A stretch of 64,000 nt of DNA, from positions 471,180 to 535,179 of the forward strand of contig NW_006763302.1 in NCBI RefSeq assembly GCF_000218685.1, written 5' to 3'. This DNA comes from Serpula lacrymans var. lacrymans S7.9. Lineage: Eukaryota > Basidiomycota > Agaricomycetes > Boletales > Serpulaceae. Of this stretch, positions 49,631 to 61,043 are shown in pieces (position 1 is the first letter of the stretch; each line of letters opens with the position of its first letter). The position numbers and the translations under genes were made by a program. Below the pieces are notes generated by a model that was not told where the DNA came from, made no database searches, and worked only from the letters and a program-made list of their open reading frames with translations.

Positions 49631-50981
49631 ATGTCTGCAGACAATCGATACATGTATCACAATCCCCAAGGGATGCCCCCGTCTTACGAGTATCAGCCTT
49701 ATCCAACGTCTTCGTACGAGCCAGCACAGATATCCCAAGCCCCCGTGCGATCCATCAGGTCAAGCTCGTCCCAATCCCATTCTCCCCACCAGCAAACTAC
49801 ATTTGCTTCTCCTACATCGTCGTATCCGCCTCCAACTTACGCTGCTGCTTCGTATACTGTGGCGCAGTCCCACCAGCCACAATGGACAGGAGAGAACTGG
49901 CCAACATACAATCAATCTTATCCTCAGCAGCAGCCAATGGACATGGCGTTCAACCCTGGCCCTGGACGCCCAGAGGCAATAGCTACCGTTTCCAGTACAG
50001 AGAATAGACCATACGGTTCTGGTCCAGTCAGCCAACCCAGCCCAGAGTTTCGTCGCAATGAAGAGAGATATGTACCTCCTGAACCGTTGAGCTCTCCAAC
50101 TCAATCAAATGATAAGCGGCGGGAAAAAGGGTCGCCGCCCATTGCCAATATGCCGGTAGTACCAATCGGGCTCGATTTCATGAAGGTATATACATTTTTT
50201 TGTCTTTACTATTTCGCAGCAATATTCATTCTGCGGCTGTCGTCACAAGCTATTGGATTCCTATCGGCTTATCATCGATGCTTCGAGTAGTCTATCGAAT
50301 AATTCGTCTACCTCACAAGGACGGCCACCTCCAGCTGAGACCACGGAACGTATGCTCCAGTCCGCAAACTACGGGATGCAAATGCTAGAATCTGCAATTA
50401 TACCATCAAATGTTGAGCCCAAGCCAGTTACAAATCGCGAAGAACCTAAAGAGACTGCGGTGAATTCCAAAAAACAGGTCTGTTTCCTTACCTACTTCCT
50501 GCAATTTGCAAAAAAAATTCATCCGGGAGAAAAGAAACCCGAAGATCAGGTGCAAGAGGGCCAGACATGTCTGGGCTGCAACGCTACTTCCACCCCCGAA
50601 TGGCGCCGAGGACCCATGGGTTAGTCCTTATACGGTCATTTTACAAATTGAACCTACCTAAGCAACTAATACAGGTCCTCGAACCCTGTGTAATGCATGC
50701 GGGCTTGTCTATGCCAAGCTCGTACGTTTGACTATATTCATCTTCATTGACGGTTCTGAGTGTCTATTTTTTTCTTCATCCCCGAACAACAGATCAAGAA
50801 GAGGGTACGAGATAGTGGGAGGGCAAAAGGCGGCAACGATAATGGTGCGCAGGGTCAGGGTTCGCAGAACAACGGTGACGAAGGGTTTGCGTCGAGCGGC
50901 GAGGGAGGGAGTGAGGATGAGGAGTCATACGGCTCACAAGAGCGACCCAGTGATTTTGAGGATCAAGGTCGCCGGGGCTGA
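49631..50981 (+). CDS. GATA-type zinc-finger transcription factor
   Basis: Exons 49631-50185, 50250-50477, 50535-50619, 50675-50721 and 50793-50981; 367 residues. The first 180 residues are a disordered Tyr/Pro/Gln/Ser-rich region. A helical segment (LLDSYRLIIDASSSL, ERMLQSANYGMQML) follows. The DNA-binding finger is CLGCNATSTPEWRRGPMG spliced to PRTLCNACGLVYAKL: two CxxC pairs with 18 residues between them, the spacing of one fungal GATA class, with the basic IKKRVRDSGRAKGG extension after it. The tail is acidic and Gly/Ser-rich. It should bind GATA sites in the nucleus; fungal members control nitrogen, light or development genes, and which applies is unknown. The intron 50478-50534 is 57 nt with no in-frame stop and a weak donor, so it may sometimes be retained. 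Confidence 0.87.
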
Positions 50982-52103
50982 TTCCAAGTCTGTAAGATTT
51001 TCTTATTATCTTGTTATCCCAAGTCTATGGTCCTTCCACCTCCTTCGTTGTTATGCGTTTTTTGCTGGTACTTGTTTGCAGCCTACATGTGTATACTAGA
51101 GACTTTCATCCACATTTGACCAGGCTATCATAAGCGGATGCGACAGGCATAGGGATGTATATTTTGGAGTCTTTGGCCCAGAACATCATCGATGCCATCA
51201 CCCGCCGCGGGCCTCTTCAGCAGACCAGCTGACCCAAGAAGCTCAAAGCAAAGTCGTAAAGGTTGTTCGTAACTCTATAACGTAATTTTTACGTGAAGGT
51301 CTCACGAGATTACTGGTGACATATTGATGGCTTGCTCCTTATAGGACATGATGATGGAATCATATGCCAGTCACGGTGATGTCTGCATACCACAAGCTTA
51401 GATGGCATGGCTTTACTTATTGGACGTCTCAGAACCCTGTAACCTGTTTGCATGGCTCCGCAATTAGAGCGAAGAGATTATGTCGAGACAACACAATTCT
51501 ATTAACCCGTGTACGACTAGTCAGCACGAATGGTTCGCCTGTAAGTTTCCCGCAATTTGATCTCAAATGTGGTGAGCGATTTGATCGGTTGCAGGCCTGA
51601 CAAGTGAGGTTGCAGTCCAGCGAATCGGATGCCCCACTTTGAAGAAATTTGTTTCCCATGGTGCACCAAGCTACCAAGCTCCGCGAATATCTCCTCAGTT
51701 GAGCAACGGAGCTACTTTATCACGATGGTCATTTCTGAAACCCTCTCAAAATGCGGTGATATATAGCGGCAGCTAGAAAACAGGAGTCATACACAGTCGT
51801 GTCACGTATGTTCGAGTAAGCTATATGTAGTTTTTACACAATACGTACTCCTATCCCAGTCGTGTGTACCACGAAGTATCCACGTTTGTGATTTTCTAAA
51901 GGTTTCATCAGATGAGATATGAATCTCTGTATCCATACTATAAAGCTATCTATGCTGCGCTTTGAATTTACTGATTTGGGCTTGGGGTTTCAGTCATTAT
52001 CCAGCCTATCACAGTAGCTGAATATTTGAATGTATATTATTAAACTGATCCGAAAGTCCCAATAAAACTAAAGATACAAAAACTACACACGTGCCAAGAG
52101 ATA
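50982..52103. other. Intergenic region between convergent genes
   Basis: 1.1 kb after the GATA gene and before the SPT20 stop. Open frames up to 82 codons on both strands have no recognisable content. AT-rich from about 51720 onwards. Confidence 0.45.
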
Positions 52104-54367
52104 TCACCGTCCTTGCACGCTCCCTTGCGTGGCCTTTGCAACACCCATTGGCATCTGCTGAGAGTGGCCAGCCGCCTGCATTCCGGATATCTGACCGTTG
52201 ACCATGTTCGGCATCCCTCTCCCCATACCCGGCATCTGCCAAGTATATCCTGGAGGAAGACGTCCAGGAATACCATAACCCATATTCATCGCAGGATAAC
52301 CATACATCGGAGCGTATTGTGGCATCATAGGCGCCGTGTGCTGGTTCTGATCCTGCGATTGCTGCCCTTGAACACTGTTGTTGGCAGGTGTTTGTGGGTG
52401 CGGAGATGCTTGTGGGTGGGTGGCCATGGGACGATATTGGTTAACGTTGAAACCTTGCGGCAATACTGGATATGTATGCTGTGTGGGATGGGTCAACTGA
52501 GGTGTCGCGTGAGCGGCTGGCATGGGAGAGCGCGAGAGTGGTTGTTGGTTCGCCACCAATGGGCTGCTCCGTGCAACCCCTTGGTTTGTGGTCATAGGAC
52601 TTCGAGGTAGCGAAGAAGAGCCTTGTGGAGTAGTCCTCCCATTCTGTACTTGAGCCTGCGCTTGAGTTTGGGCCTGAGACATCCGCTGTTGTGCAACTGC
52701 TACCTGATGGAAGTGTTGTATCTGTGCCTGGATATTTGGAGGATACATCTGCTGTACCTGCTGCATGTGTTGCAGCTGTACCGGTACATTTTGAGGCTGT
52801 GTTTGTGGTGGCTGTGCACCAGCTTGCTGAGCAGTCGGTTGAGGAGTTTGAGTAGTATTTGTAGTAGGTACTTTGGGTTGAACGGCGCGCTGCCCAGGTA
52901 CTGCTTGGCTGACAAAGTGGACTGGAGCGGTGGGAGGTTGGTAGCTGGCCATGGGAAGCTGCGCGCCTTGCACATGGGGAGACGCCTGCAAAGGCTGCAG
53001 AGTCTGTTGAGAAGATTGACTCTGGGGAGACTGAGTGTATCGTTGTGGCGCAGGAGAGGAAGCGGGTTTTGTCGGGTCTGACGATGCATGAGGAGGAGGG
53101 TAGGTAGGTGGTAGAGGAGAGCGTGAAGTGGATGGTGGAGACTGCTGCAACATGACTCCTGATTGTTGAAGCTGATTTACTGTTGGATGGGGAATAGGCG
53201 TTGGGGTTGGCTTCAAATCGGCTGGCACTTGATATGGGCTTTGTGTAGTCTTTCTTGCTTTCAGCTTTCTTGGATCTGTACCATCCGTGGTCGGGGGACG
53301 ATTAGGTATAGGTGCACTGCTGGGTGGTAAGGGCTGGTTTGCTGGGGGCTGAGGAGTGGATGTTGAGGCAGGAGTTGGTGCAAGGGTCGATGTGGGCTGC
53401 AGGGAAGTGGATGCAGTAGGCTGAGGAGGAGCTTGCGCCTGTACTTGCGATGGAGGCGCCGAAGGCAACAGACGGCCTTCTTTGACACGCTGGATAGCAT
53501 CGAGTATTCTATAGCTAAAATAATTCAGCCTTGAGCTCTTTCTCGCCTACTACACAATGAATAAATATACCTAGGCGTGTGGGATCTGTTTGCCCTTGGA
53601 TTCATGAATTGCATGATCTTCGCCCGACGAGCCTTATCTGATTCATCCTCTTCTGGGGTGATTAAAGCAGCCTTTCGTTTCAAAGATACAGGGACAGTGG
53701 GGGTAGAGACCCTGAGAACATGATTTGCTATTCTCGTCAAGTGGGGATCAGGTTCGAGACACAATGGTGGCGCGGTGCACAACTTCAGGAGAAGCGATTA
53801 GCAAGTAGATCAGGGAGATATAGGGAAGAACATACCAGGATTTTTGCCTCAACTTCCAAAGCATCGCTATCCGTCCACGGATTACCTAACTTGCTATTGA
53901 GTAGACATATGTCTGCCCAGAGACTCTCAGCATCTGGATGCAACGTAACACGACTCTTCTCGGGTTTCTCAAGAGGTGGATCTTTGGCTTTCACGGGACG
54001 GTAGTCCAGAAGCTCCACAATCATGCAACCTACGCACGGTAGGTCAGCTACATTGAAAGTATGCGATAGCAGAGACATACCATCATAAAAGGGAACCCTG
54101 GCCGAGTCAAATAGCTCCAGAAAGTCTACGGGTATCCTGTGTGCACGGATGTCATCCAAGAGAGACTAGAAATGTAGAAAAGTGAGTAACGGAGAAGCAA
54201 GTACCGAGAACGCGCCGACATACCGCGACCTGGTTATTATAAAGGAATTTGGGACCACTATTAAGCGTCCAAAAGTCGGGATAGAGATGGACTGCAAAGG
54301 AGGGCGGTGAGGATTCGTACTTGCATAACAAATCTTCCACAGTCCGAGTAATGTTGTAGCCCGCCAT
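52104..54367 (-). CDS. SPT20: SAGA complex subunit Spt20
   Basis: Exons 54224-54367, 54081-54165, 53836-54029, 53571-53782 and 52104-53514; 681 residues. Spt20 is a structural subunit of the SAGA transcription coactivator. The conserved N-terminal domain (PF12090) is spread over exons 1-4: SFAVHLYPDFWTLNSGPKFL, YNNQVASLLDDIRAHRIPVD, FLELFDSARVPFYDGCMIVE, DYRPVK, LWADICLL, CLEPDPHLTRIANHV and KRRAKIMQFMNPR-like ARRAKIMQFMNPR. The large last exon is a Gln/Pro/Ser-rich disordered region of more than 400 residues ending in Met/Gly/Gln-rich sequence, as in other fungal Spt20 proteins. Exon 5 begins SYRILDAIQRVKEGRLLP, still part of the conserved region. The start codon is 107 bp from that of the divergent Hgh1 gene. 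Confidence 0.9.
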
Positions 54368-54474
54368 GTAAGAGATGAGTCTAGCGCCGACAAACGAAAC
54401 TGACGTTTATGGCCACCACCGGATTATGTCAGCACATCCTGTGTTAATGCCCCGTGGGAGAACAATTTGGGTAG

Positions 54475-56144
54475 ATGGAGGGTCAACTTCGAGAGGTCAG
54501 TTTTCCCGCTTTGGCTCCCTTTAAAGCTGATATCAATATAATGTTTATCTGTAGCTTATACCGTTCCTCAGGGATCGCAACCCCCAGGTTCGCCAGATAG
54601 CCCTGTCAAATCTTCTTGGACATACACCAAAAGGCTCGCCCCATCGAAACATTTTTCTCGCAGGCCTTCAAGGAGGTGGCCTGCAAAAACCAAAGGAAAC
54701 AGATATTATACGAGACCTCAAGCTTCTTTGTAGAGATCAATTGGTGCGTGCTGTTTTTACTCTGTGTTTATGTTATTTTACTACCCGTTGTACCAGGCTG
54801 TCGCACATGATGCCTTCCGGGCTTTGGTTAACCTCTCTGATTCACCTTTGCTGGTTCCTTTCTTAACAGAGCCGCTGTTTCTGAACTTCATAGTATCGTA
54901 CATCCTCGTAAGTACTTTTCCTCAACACTTGTTATGCTTGATCACTATAGATCTATACAGAACCCTGATGCAGTACTTGCTGATCTCGCCTCGATGCTTC
55001 TCTCAAATTTGACGGCTTCTTCAGCTGCATGTGCTGCTCTGCTGAAGCTGAATATATCACTCATACCTGGTGCCTTCTCTTCCATCCCCTATTATCCTAC
55101 CCAGTCTCGAGCGGGCACATGTTCACCCCCCACGCCCTATCCATCTGGAGAGGCTTGTGATGTATTAGCATTGCCACTCCTTATCGATGCTTTTGTGCAA
55201 GGAGCTCTTGTCGAATCATTAGGCGAAAATCAACCGCGGCAGCGCAGAGGAGAACTCCATTTTCTCTCCAGCGTTTTTGCAAACCTTAGCACGGTACGAA
55301 ATGTCGCAAAGGCTATATATATCAATCATCTCTAACTCTTATTCTCCCAGTCACCGAATGGACGTAGTTTCTTTTTGACACCTCGTCATCCCGATGCCGT
55401 TAAAGCTGAAGGGGATCTTGAATATCCTCTGAGTAAAATTGTGGTTTTCAGTGAACACAAGGATACTATTCGCAGGGGCGGTGTTGCTTCTGCTATGAAG
55501 TAAGCAACTGGCATTTTTTCTTGAACGTCTCTGAAACTCAGCAACAGGAACTGTGCGTTCCATGCTGCCGCCCATGAGGCCCTTTTATCACCAGAGTCAG
55601 CAAAGGTATCAGTTCCACCATCGACAGTAGTGGGCCCTGGAATAGATATTCTTCCATATCTACTCCTTCCTCTAGCTGGACCCGAGGAGCTTGATCTTGA
55701 GGTTTATTTCTTGTTTAAAATTTCTAAATCATATTGATGAGATGATATATAGGAACAAGAGCGCTTACCTTCTGCCCTTCAATTCCTACCGTCCACTAAA
55801 ACAAGAGAACCTGATAATGTGTTGAGGTTAACACACGTCGAGACTTTACTCCTTCTATGCACTACACGCTGGGGACGAGAGTATCTCAGGGCGAATGGTG
55901 TGTATGAAGTTGTCCGCGGAGCGCATGCAAACGAGACCGTTGATAAGGTAACTTGCTACAGCGTTATCCACACCCCCATGCCTAATGAGTTGCTTGCAAA
56001 TAGGTGTCAGAACATATTGAGCGCCTTGTCATGTTATTGAAGGGAGACGAAAAAGCGGAGATCGAAGAAGTCGGTAGTGAGGATCAAAATCAAGAAGGTG
56101 GGGCTGATTCGGAAGACGAAGACGGCAAGATCGAAGAAATATGA
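54475..56144 (+). CDS. HGH1: Hgh1, chaperone for elongation factor 2 (armadillo-like)
   Basis: Exons 54475-54495, 54555-54743, 54797-54907, 54961-55293, 55351-55499, 55548-55701, 55753-55947 and 56004-56144; 430 residues. The seven-codon exon 1 (MEGQLRE) joins in frame to LIPFLRDRNPQVRQIALSNL, the start of the helical repeat region of the HGH1/BRP16 family. Later motifs are AHDAFRALVNLSDSPLLVPF, LADLASMLLSNLTAS, FLSSVFANLST, GGVASAMKNCAFH, DILPYLLLPLAGPEE and THVETLLLLCTTRWGREYLR. Yeast Hgh1 helps fold eEF2 together with the TRiC chaperonin in the cytosol. The C-terminus is acidic (DSEDEDGKIEEI). All seven introns have GT-AG borders and are 53-66 nt long, apart from none exceptional. The gene ends where the repeat-rich right flank begins. 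Confidence 0.9.
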
Positions 56145-56774
56145 TGGTTTGAAGAAACAATGTAGTAAAGTAATAAACACCGTCTTGTGTTAGGTCTCTG
56201 AAAAACAAAATTAGTCACTCCGAGCGATATAACGTTTTGACGCTGTTTTCTTAGGCTCGTCCCCAACCTGCTTGGCTAGCTCGCCCTTATCATGTTTGCC
56301 CATATGAATTTGCCAGCTTGCGAGCAGGCTGGGACCACTTGTCGCCATTTTGTGAGGAGGACAAATTCCTCACCAAAGACGAGGTGGGGACTCGTCGTAG
56401 GGACTCAGAAGTCACAAAAAGGTCAAAAACTTAGTGTACAAAAAAGCATTTTTGTAACTATGTCTTATGTAAGCATGCGGAGGAGATGGCGACTCAAAAG
56501 AAGCACATGAGAGAAACAGTTGTTGCGTCGTGTGTAACTGATGTCTGGTAATAGAAGCCAGAAAATGAGCACCTTATATAGAGTGCTTCTAGCCTCTCTC
56601 CTTGCCCCACATCTCAGACTTCACTAATAAATCTAAATGAAACTCAGCTGCTGCCCAAGAGGCTATAGAAACGACTTTATTATTTACCTAAATGAAACTA
56701 CAATAGATGTTAGTTTAAGGATACTAAACCCCCTACTACTTATAGTCGGAGGTGCTACTTGCTACAGTATAATG
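56145..56774. other. Start of the repeat-rich flank
   Basis: 630 bp after HGH1. It includes a promoter-like stretch (CCTTATATAGAGTG near 56570) followed by a CT-rich patch (CTAGCCTCTCTCCTTGCC), the pattern of an LTR or Pol II promoter, but no LTR ends could be assigned. No coding sequence was recognised. Confidence 0.4.
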
Positions 56775-56847
56775 ACTCCTAGGAGTACAATTGTGCTCCT
56801 AGGAGAACAATGGTGACTCCATGGAGTGGTGGCTATGCTCCATGGAG
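56775..56847. repeat. Quartet of perfect palindromes
   Basis: Four palindromes sit in 73 bp: ACTCCTAGGAGT (56775-56786), CTCCTAGGAG (56796-56805), ACTCCATGGAGT (56816-56827) and CTCCATGGAG (56838-56847). Centres are about 20-22 bp apart, roughly two helical turns. The spacers are also related (ACAATTGT and AACAATGG). This looks like a tandem duplication of a dyad unit, in the AT-rich repeat region. Confidence 0.8.
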
Positions 56848-57014
56848 AACAATGGCTGCTTTAGCAGAGACCGGGTTTATCCGGTTTTGTTATTCACTGC
56901 AAGATTTACTACTGGCTCAGGCTTACTATTATCACAACACAATGGGATCTGCACCCGTGTACAGTGATTCTGGACCTTCTGGGCATGCAACCAATCAACA
57001 TGCTTTCCAAGTAC

Positions 57015-57087
57015 GCCTTGGTAGCTTAGTTGGTAAAGCACCAGACCATGAAAGCTGGAGTCCCAGGTTCAAGCCCTGGCCAATGCA
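57015..57087 (+). tRNA. tRNA-like sequence, probably a pseudo-tRNA or SINE head
   Basis: A 72-nt cloverleaf can be drawn: acceptor GCCTTGG/CCAATGC (one C-T mismatch), D-arm GCTT/AAGC, anticodon stem CCAG/CTGG and a perfect T-arm CCAGG-TTCAAGC-CCTGG. A-box TAGCTTAGTTGG and B-box GGTTCAAGCCC fit Pol III internal promoters, and TTTT follows at 57090. The anticodon loop is abnormal: eight bases (CCATGAAA), no T at the usual position 33, and an A-G mismatch closing the stem. That argues against a functional tRNA, and no amino acid can be assigned. Confidence 0.55.
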
Positions 57088-57308
57088 TGTTTTCTCATAC
57101 TATAAACAAATGTCATAATTTGTCAACTATGTCATCCAACAGCAATCCCCCTCCTGTAGATATGTTTGATGGGTTCTGTCCAAAATGAATATAAATCCAA
57201 ATAAGACAAATCCAAGTTTGTCCCACACAGTGTGTCAAAGCTGTAGTAATAAAACAAGACTATGATACTGTTAGTAAAAGTTATGGAAAATATGAGAATA
57301 ATAGCATA

Positions 57309-57636
57309 CCTCAGTCTGATGGATGAAGACTGAGGTGCAGCCAAAAGTCAGAAACTATACAGTAAGTAGATAGCTAGTGATAGATCAAAAATGCAGATGT
57401 ACACTGTTGCATATGGATTATATAGACAATTCAATCCATTAACAAGATTTTGAGACAAATGGCTGAATGTATAATTTTGGTAAATAGACATTGATATACA
57501 ATATATATATATATTTAAAGAGTTTATGATATTATTAACTATAGAAATGAAATAAGAGACTATTAATGTGTCAGTGTGATTCTATAGGTATTGTAGTGTG
57601 TAGTTTCTTACCTCAGTCAATGAATAAGAGACTGAG
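57309..57636. repeat. Two related hairpins 300 bp apart
   Basis: CCTCAGTC and GACTGAGG pair perfectly around an 11-nt loop at 57309-57335. A second copy, CTCAGTC with GACTGAG, lies at 57612-57636. The flanking ACCTCAGTC is shared. They lie in AT-rich sequence that may be the 3' LTR of the adjacent copia element. Confidence 0.6.
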
Positions 57637-57805
57637 CTGTTACAGTGAATGAGAAATGAGTAAGTACATATTTGCGGGAATGTCCGATGTATATAATAGG
57701 AAGGTGTTTCATGTGCATGTGAACTTGTGCCACTGTGGTTGTTGATGTCTATCTATTGCTCATACTTGTTGTGTGTCGAGTACACACTCTCTACACCCCC
57801 CCTTG

Positions 57806-58994
57806 AGCCTAGCGTAGACCGACGTACAATGAAAATTTGTCCAACTTGACACGCAAGTAGGAGTTGGATTTGGTTAAGGTGAGTGCGTCTTGGTTATTGG
57901 TAGCTATGATGGTGGGTTTTGCAGGGGAGTTGGGATCAATGTCAACTAGCAATGATTGGAGCTGTAGCGCTTCTTTTGGCGCAAAGGTGAGTGCAGTATA
58001 TTTGGCTTCAGTGCTCAACAGGGCAACAATAGGCTGTTTCTTAGCATTCCATGATATCTGTTACACCACACATTTTTTGGACCTTTGACTTTCACTCTCC
58101 GCATTAACTTTTTTTCTTTATTTTCACACACTGTGCCATGTGGCACTTTCCATTTTGTTCAAACTCCACTTTCTTGTGCTGCACTGCTTTCCTTTATTTT
58201 TAGATACAAGTCTCTCACGCAGTGGAGCTGGTCACATGGGCTGTGCCCTATGATATCATCAACCACTGCCTTCATCAACTGTACAGTACACATATACAAA
58301 CAAAACTGTAGTAGTATAAATACCCAATAGATCCAGGAGACTCCTCAGTGAGTCCTCCTGTTGTTTACCCACAACAAACTTGGTCCTACCTTAAGGGAGA
58401 TTATCCTCTCCTCCATTTACCACTCTTTGCTTGTTTTTATTGTGCACCAGAGTATACAAACTTTGGTCATTACAATATTGGTCCCCCATTGAAGGTAAAT
58501 ACATATCCAGAAATTGAGTGACAGTGGGGTTGTGAGGCCCAGTCGCTATCTGAGTAGCCCATCAGTCCTTTGTTATTCCCTCCCAAGGTCAGTTTTCTTA
58601 TTTTGGTCCCCTCCAAGTATCTCATCATTTGTTTTAGAGATTTCCAGTGTATGGGTGCTGGGTTGTTGGAGAATTGTGAGGGGATAGATATGGCAAATGT
58701 GATGTTGGGTTGTGTACCTAGTGACAGGTACATTGGTTTCCCTATCACTTTGCGGTAAGGTATATGGTCCAATCTCTTTTGTTCCTCAATTGTACTTACT
58801 TGGTCCTTTGATAGGATTATACCAGGTTCTCGTGGTGTATAAAGAGATTTTGTGCCCTTTAGGCCAAATTGTTTGAGGATAGATTTGATGTACACTGTTT
58901 GGCTTATTGATACGATATGTGCCTTTTTGTCCCTTGTTATTTCAAAGCCTAACAACCATTTTATATAGATCACAATAGACAGAATTTTTTGCAC
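57806..58994 (-). mobile_element. Decayed Ty1/copia retrotransposon, reverse transcriptase end and RNase H
   Basis: On the minus strand, 58475-58994 encodes the end of reverse transcriptase and the start of RNase H (IYIKWLLGFEITRDKKAHIV, YRKVIGKPMYLSLGTQPNIT, YSDSDWASQPHCHSISGYVF). The frame resumes at 57809-58058 with SWNAKKQPIVALLSTEAKYT. Between them a 416-bp insertion breaks the gene. The 5' part (gag, protease, integrase) is missing. A C-run at about 57796-57802 (a polypurine tract on the minus strand) next to CTCTCTACA suggests the 3' LTR lies just left of it, perhaps within 57110-57795, but its far edge is not clear. Confidence 0.85.
58059..58474. mobile_element. Probable solo LTR inserted in the copia element (416 bp)
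   Basis: The insertion begins TGTTACACC and ends GGTCATTACA, the TG...CA ends of an LTR. Flanks are ATATC (58054-58058) and ATATT (58475-58479), a 4 of 5 match to a target duplication. Removing it restores the RNase H reading GGPI-SWNA. It contains a TATA box (GTATAAATA near 58314). The encoding element is not identified. Confidence 0.75.
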
Positions 58995-60384
58995 TTCATT
59001 TAGGTATTCACAAAAAGTTCTATTGATAAACTACAATATACATCATGAAAACTTCACACTGCAAAATATAATAAAAACTGTTCAAAAGCACACCCAAAAA
59101 ATTCACTACTTGATGAAACTAAAAGAAAGGATGTTGCAGAGGGAAGGTGTTGCAGAGGGAGAGAAATGTATTATGGAGGGAAAATCATTGGCCACATAGG
59201 TGAAGAGGTTTATGTGGGATTTTTCAAAGAAGCCTAGCATTAAAATACAGTTAGTATGTACAGTTTGCACACAATAAAACATACCTTTTTGATAGTAATG
59301 ATTTATCCTTTGTAGGACTGTAATATAGTTAGCCATTCGGTATCTAACCAGACCAGGTCACTGACCTTGTAATCAGGGGCTTTAGAGCATCTACACTCTG
59401 CCCTGTCTTTCATCTGCTTTGCAGTTTTGAATAGTGCCTTGTGCATTTTGTCTAAGATAGATTTTATGTCTTTCACCATGTTCCCTGCAGCCTCATTTTG
59501 CTTTTACTAGGCTCCACACCTATTCTTGGGAGGTACAACCTTGTGACCTTGAATAGTGCCTTTCCCATAGCCAATAGCTGTTTGATATTGTAAGAGAACT
59601 GGGCTATCTTTAGCTACTTGGCCCAATCTGTTTGCCTGCCATTAATAAATACCCAGAGATGCTGTTTCAACTCCTGGTTGAGTCTCTCCATTTGTCCATC
59701 TATTTGCGGATAGAACACCATTGATAATTTAGGTTTGATGCCCAGCATCCAGCAAAGTTCTTTCGTAAATTTGCTAGTGAATTGAGGTCCCTATCGGAGT
59801 TAACCATTTCCAGTAACCTGTGGATGGACCATACAAAATCTTTAGATAAATCTGCTGTACCAGCGGCTGTAATAGTTTTATTGGTGGGAATGAATACTAC
59901 TTCTTTGGAGAAGCAATCTACAACCACTATTACTGAATCACGCCCATTTGACTCAGGTAGATTCATTATGAAATCAACCAATATATCCTGCCAGGGATTA
60001 GCTGGTATTGGATCCAGCATAAGTTTACTGGTTAGCGGTTGATGGGAGTTCTTTACTATGGCACAGGAAAGACAGGATTTTATATATTCCTGTACATTTT
60101 TTACCATGCCAGGCCACATATAATTTCTGGAGATCAACTCCATGGTTTATTGTCACATAGGGTGCCCAGCCAATGGTGCGTTATAATGTCTATCTATTGC
60201 CTTGATCCATGCAAACTCAGGCACATAGACTTTATCTTTATAATAAAAGATCCCGTTTGTTTATTTATAATTTTCATTGCTGTCAAAGTACACCTTCCCT
60301 TCTGATGGGATATCTTTCTTAAAGGCTTCTAGAAGATCAGAATTCTGCCCAATTCAAACATTGGCAACCCTGGATTGATCTCAG

Positions 60385-61043
60385 TATTACAATCAAGGCT
60401 TCAACATGATTGTAATTTGACTCTCATGGGTATTCCCGCCATTGGTTCCTGCCTTCTATTGTTCCCAGGGATTATAGATAGAAGATTCTTCCCTACAACT
60501 GAGGATTGTTGTCTGGGTCAAAGATATAGCTGCTCAGATTACAGGGCTGAGCACTCCCTTTATGATGGTAGCAAGGAAATCTAGAGTAGATTCAACTTGT
60601 CCTATCCTACTGTTATACAGGGGTTTTAAACATATACTAAGTAGGTAGTGAGTCCAAGCTCCTCCCCAAGCTGGGTTTATAAGTAGGAGCCAATAGTGTA
60701 TAGACCTCCAGAGTCAAGAGCAAGGGGTTGTAGTCCAAAAGGAGTATCCTAGGGGAAATAGTAAACATAGATCAAGAGCATATGACCATAATATAACTAT
60801 AAGAAGTATCCTTGGAAGAACCATATGTCATGGGGGTATGGGGCTAATACTGTGTTGTCCAAGAAGAAAAGAGGAAAGATAAGATAATAGTATAAGGGTT
60901 GAAAGAGATAAGAGATAAGATGAGAAGATATAATGTTGGAAAATATGACAGTGGTAGGTGATAACCACTAGATAAGGAAATGCAGTTTAACAAATAGAAA
61001 GGAAAACGTTGAAGGAAATGAGAGGTTATGGGAATTTGTAACA
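60385..61043. mobile_element. Probable solo LTR between RNase H and integrase of the gypsy element (659 bp)
   Basis: It interrupts the gypsy coding sequence between GNKGVTLI and RVANV. On the minus strand it starts TGTTACAAA and ends TTGTAATA, near-inverted ends with the final CA apparently mutated to TA. Flanks are CTCAG (left) and ATCAG (right) on the plus strand, 4 of 5 identical. Near its left end a 10-bp inverted repeat (ATTACAATCA / TGATTGTAAT, 60386-60416) can form a hairpin. Confidence 0.6.

Noticed and set aside
57015..57087. Functional tRNA gene with Met (CAT) or Phe (GAA) anticodon
   Set aside because: The loop has eight bases, no T33 in the usual place and a mismatched closing pair, so no anticodon can be read with confidence.
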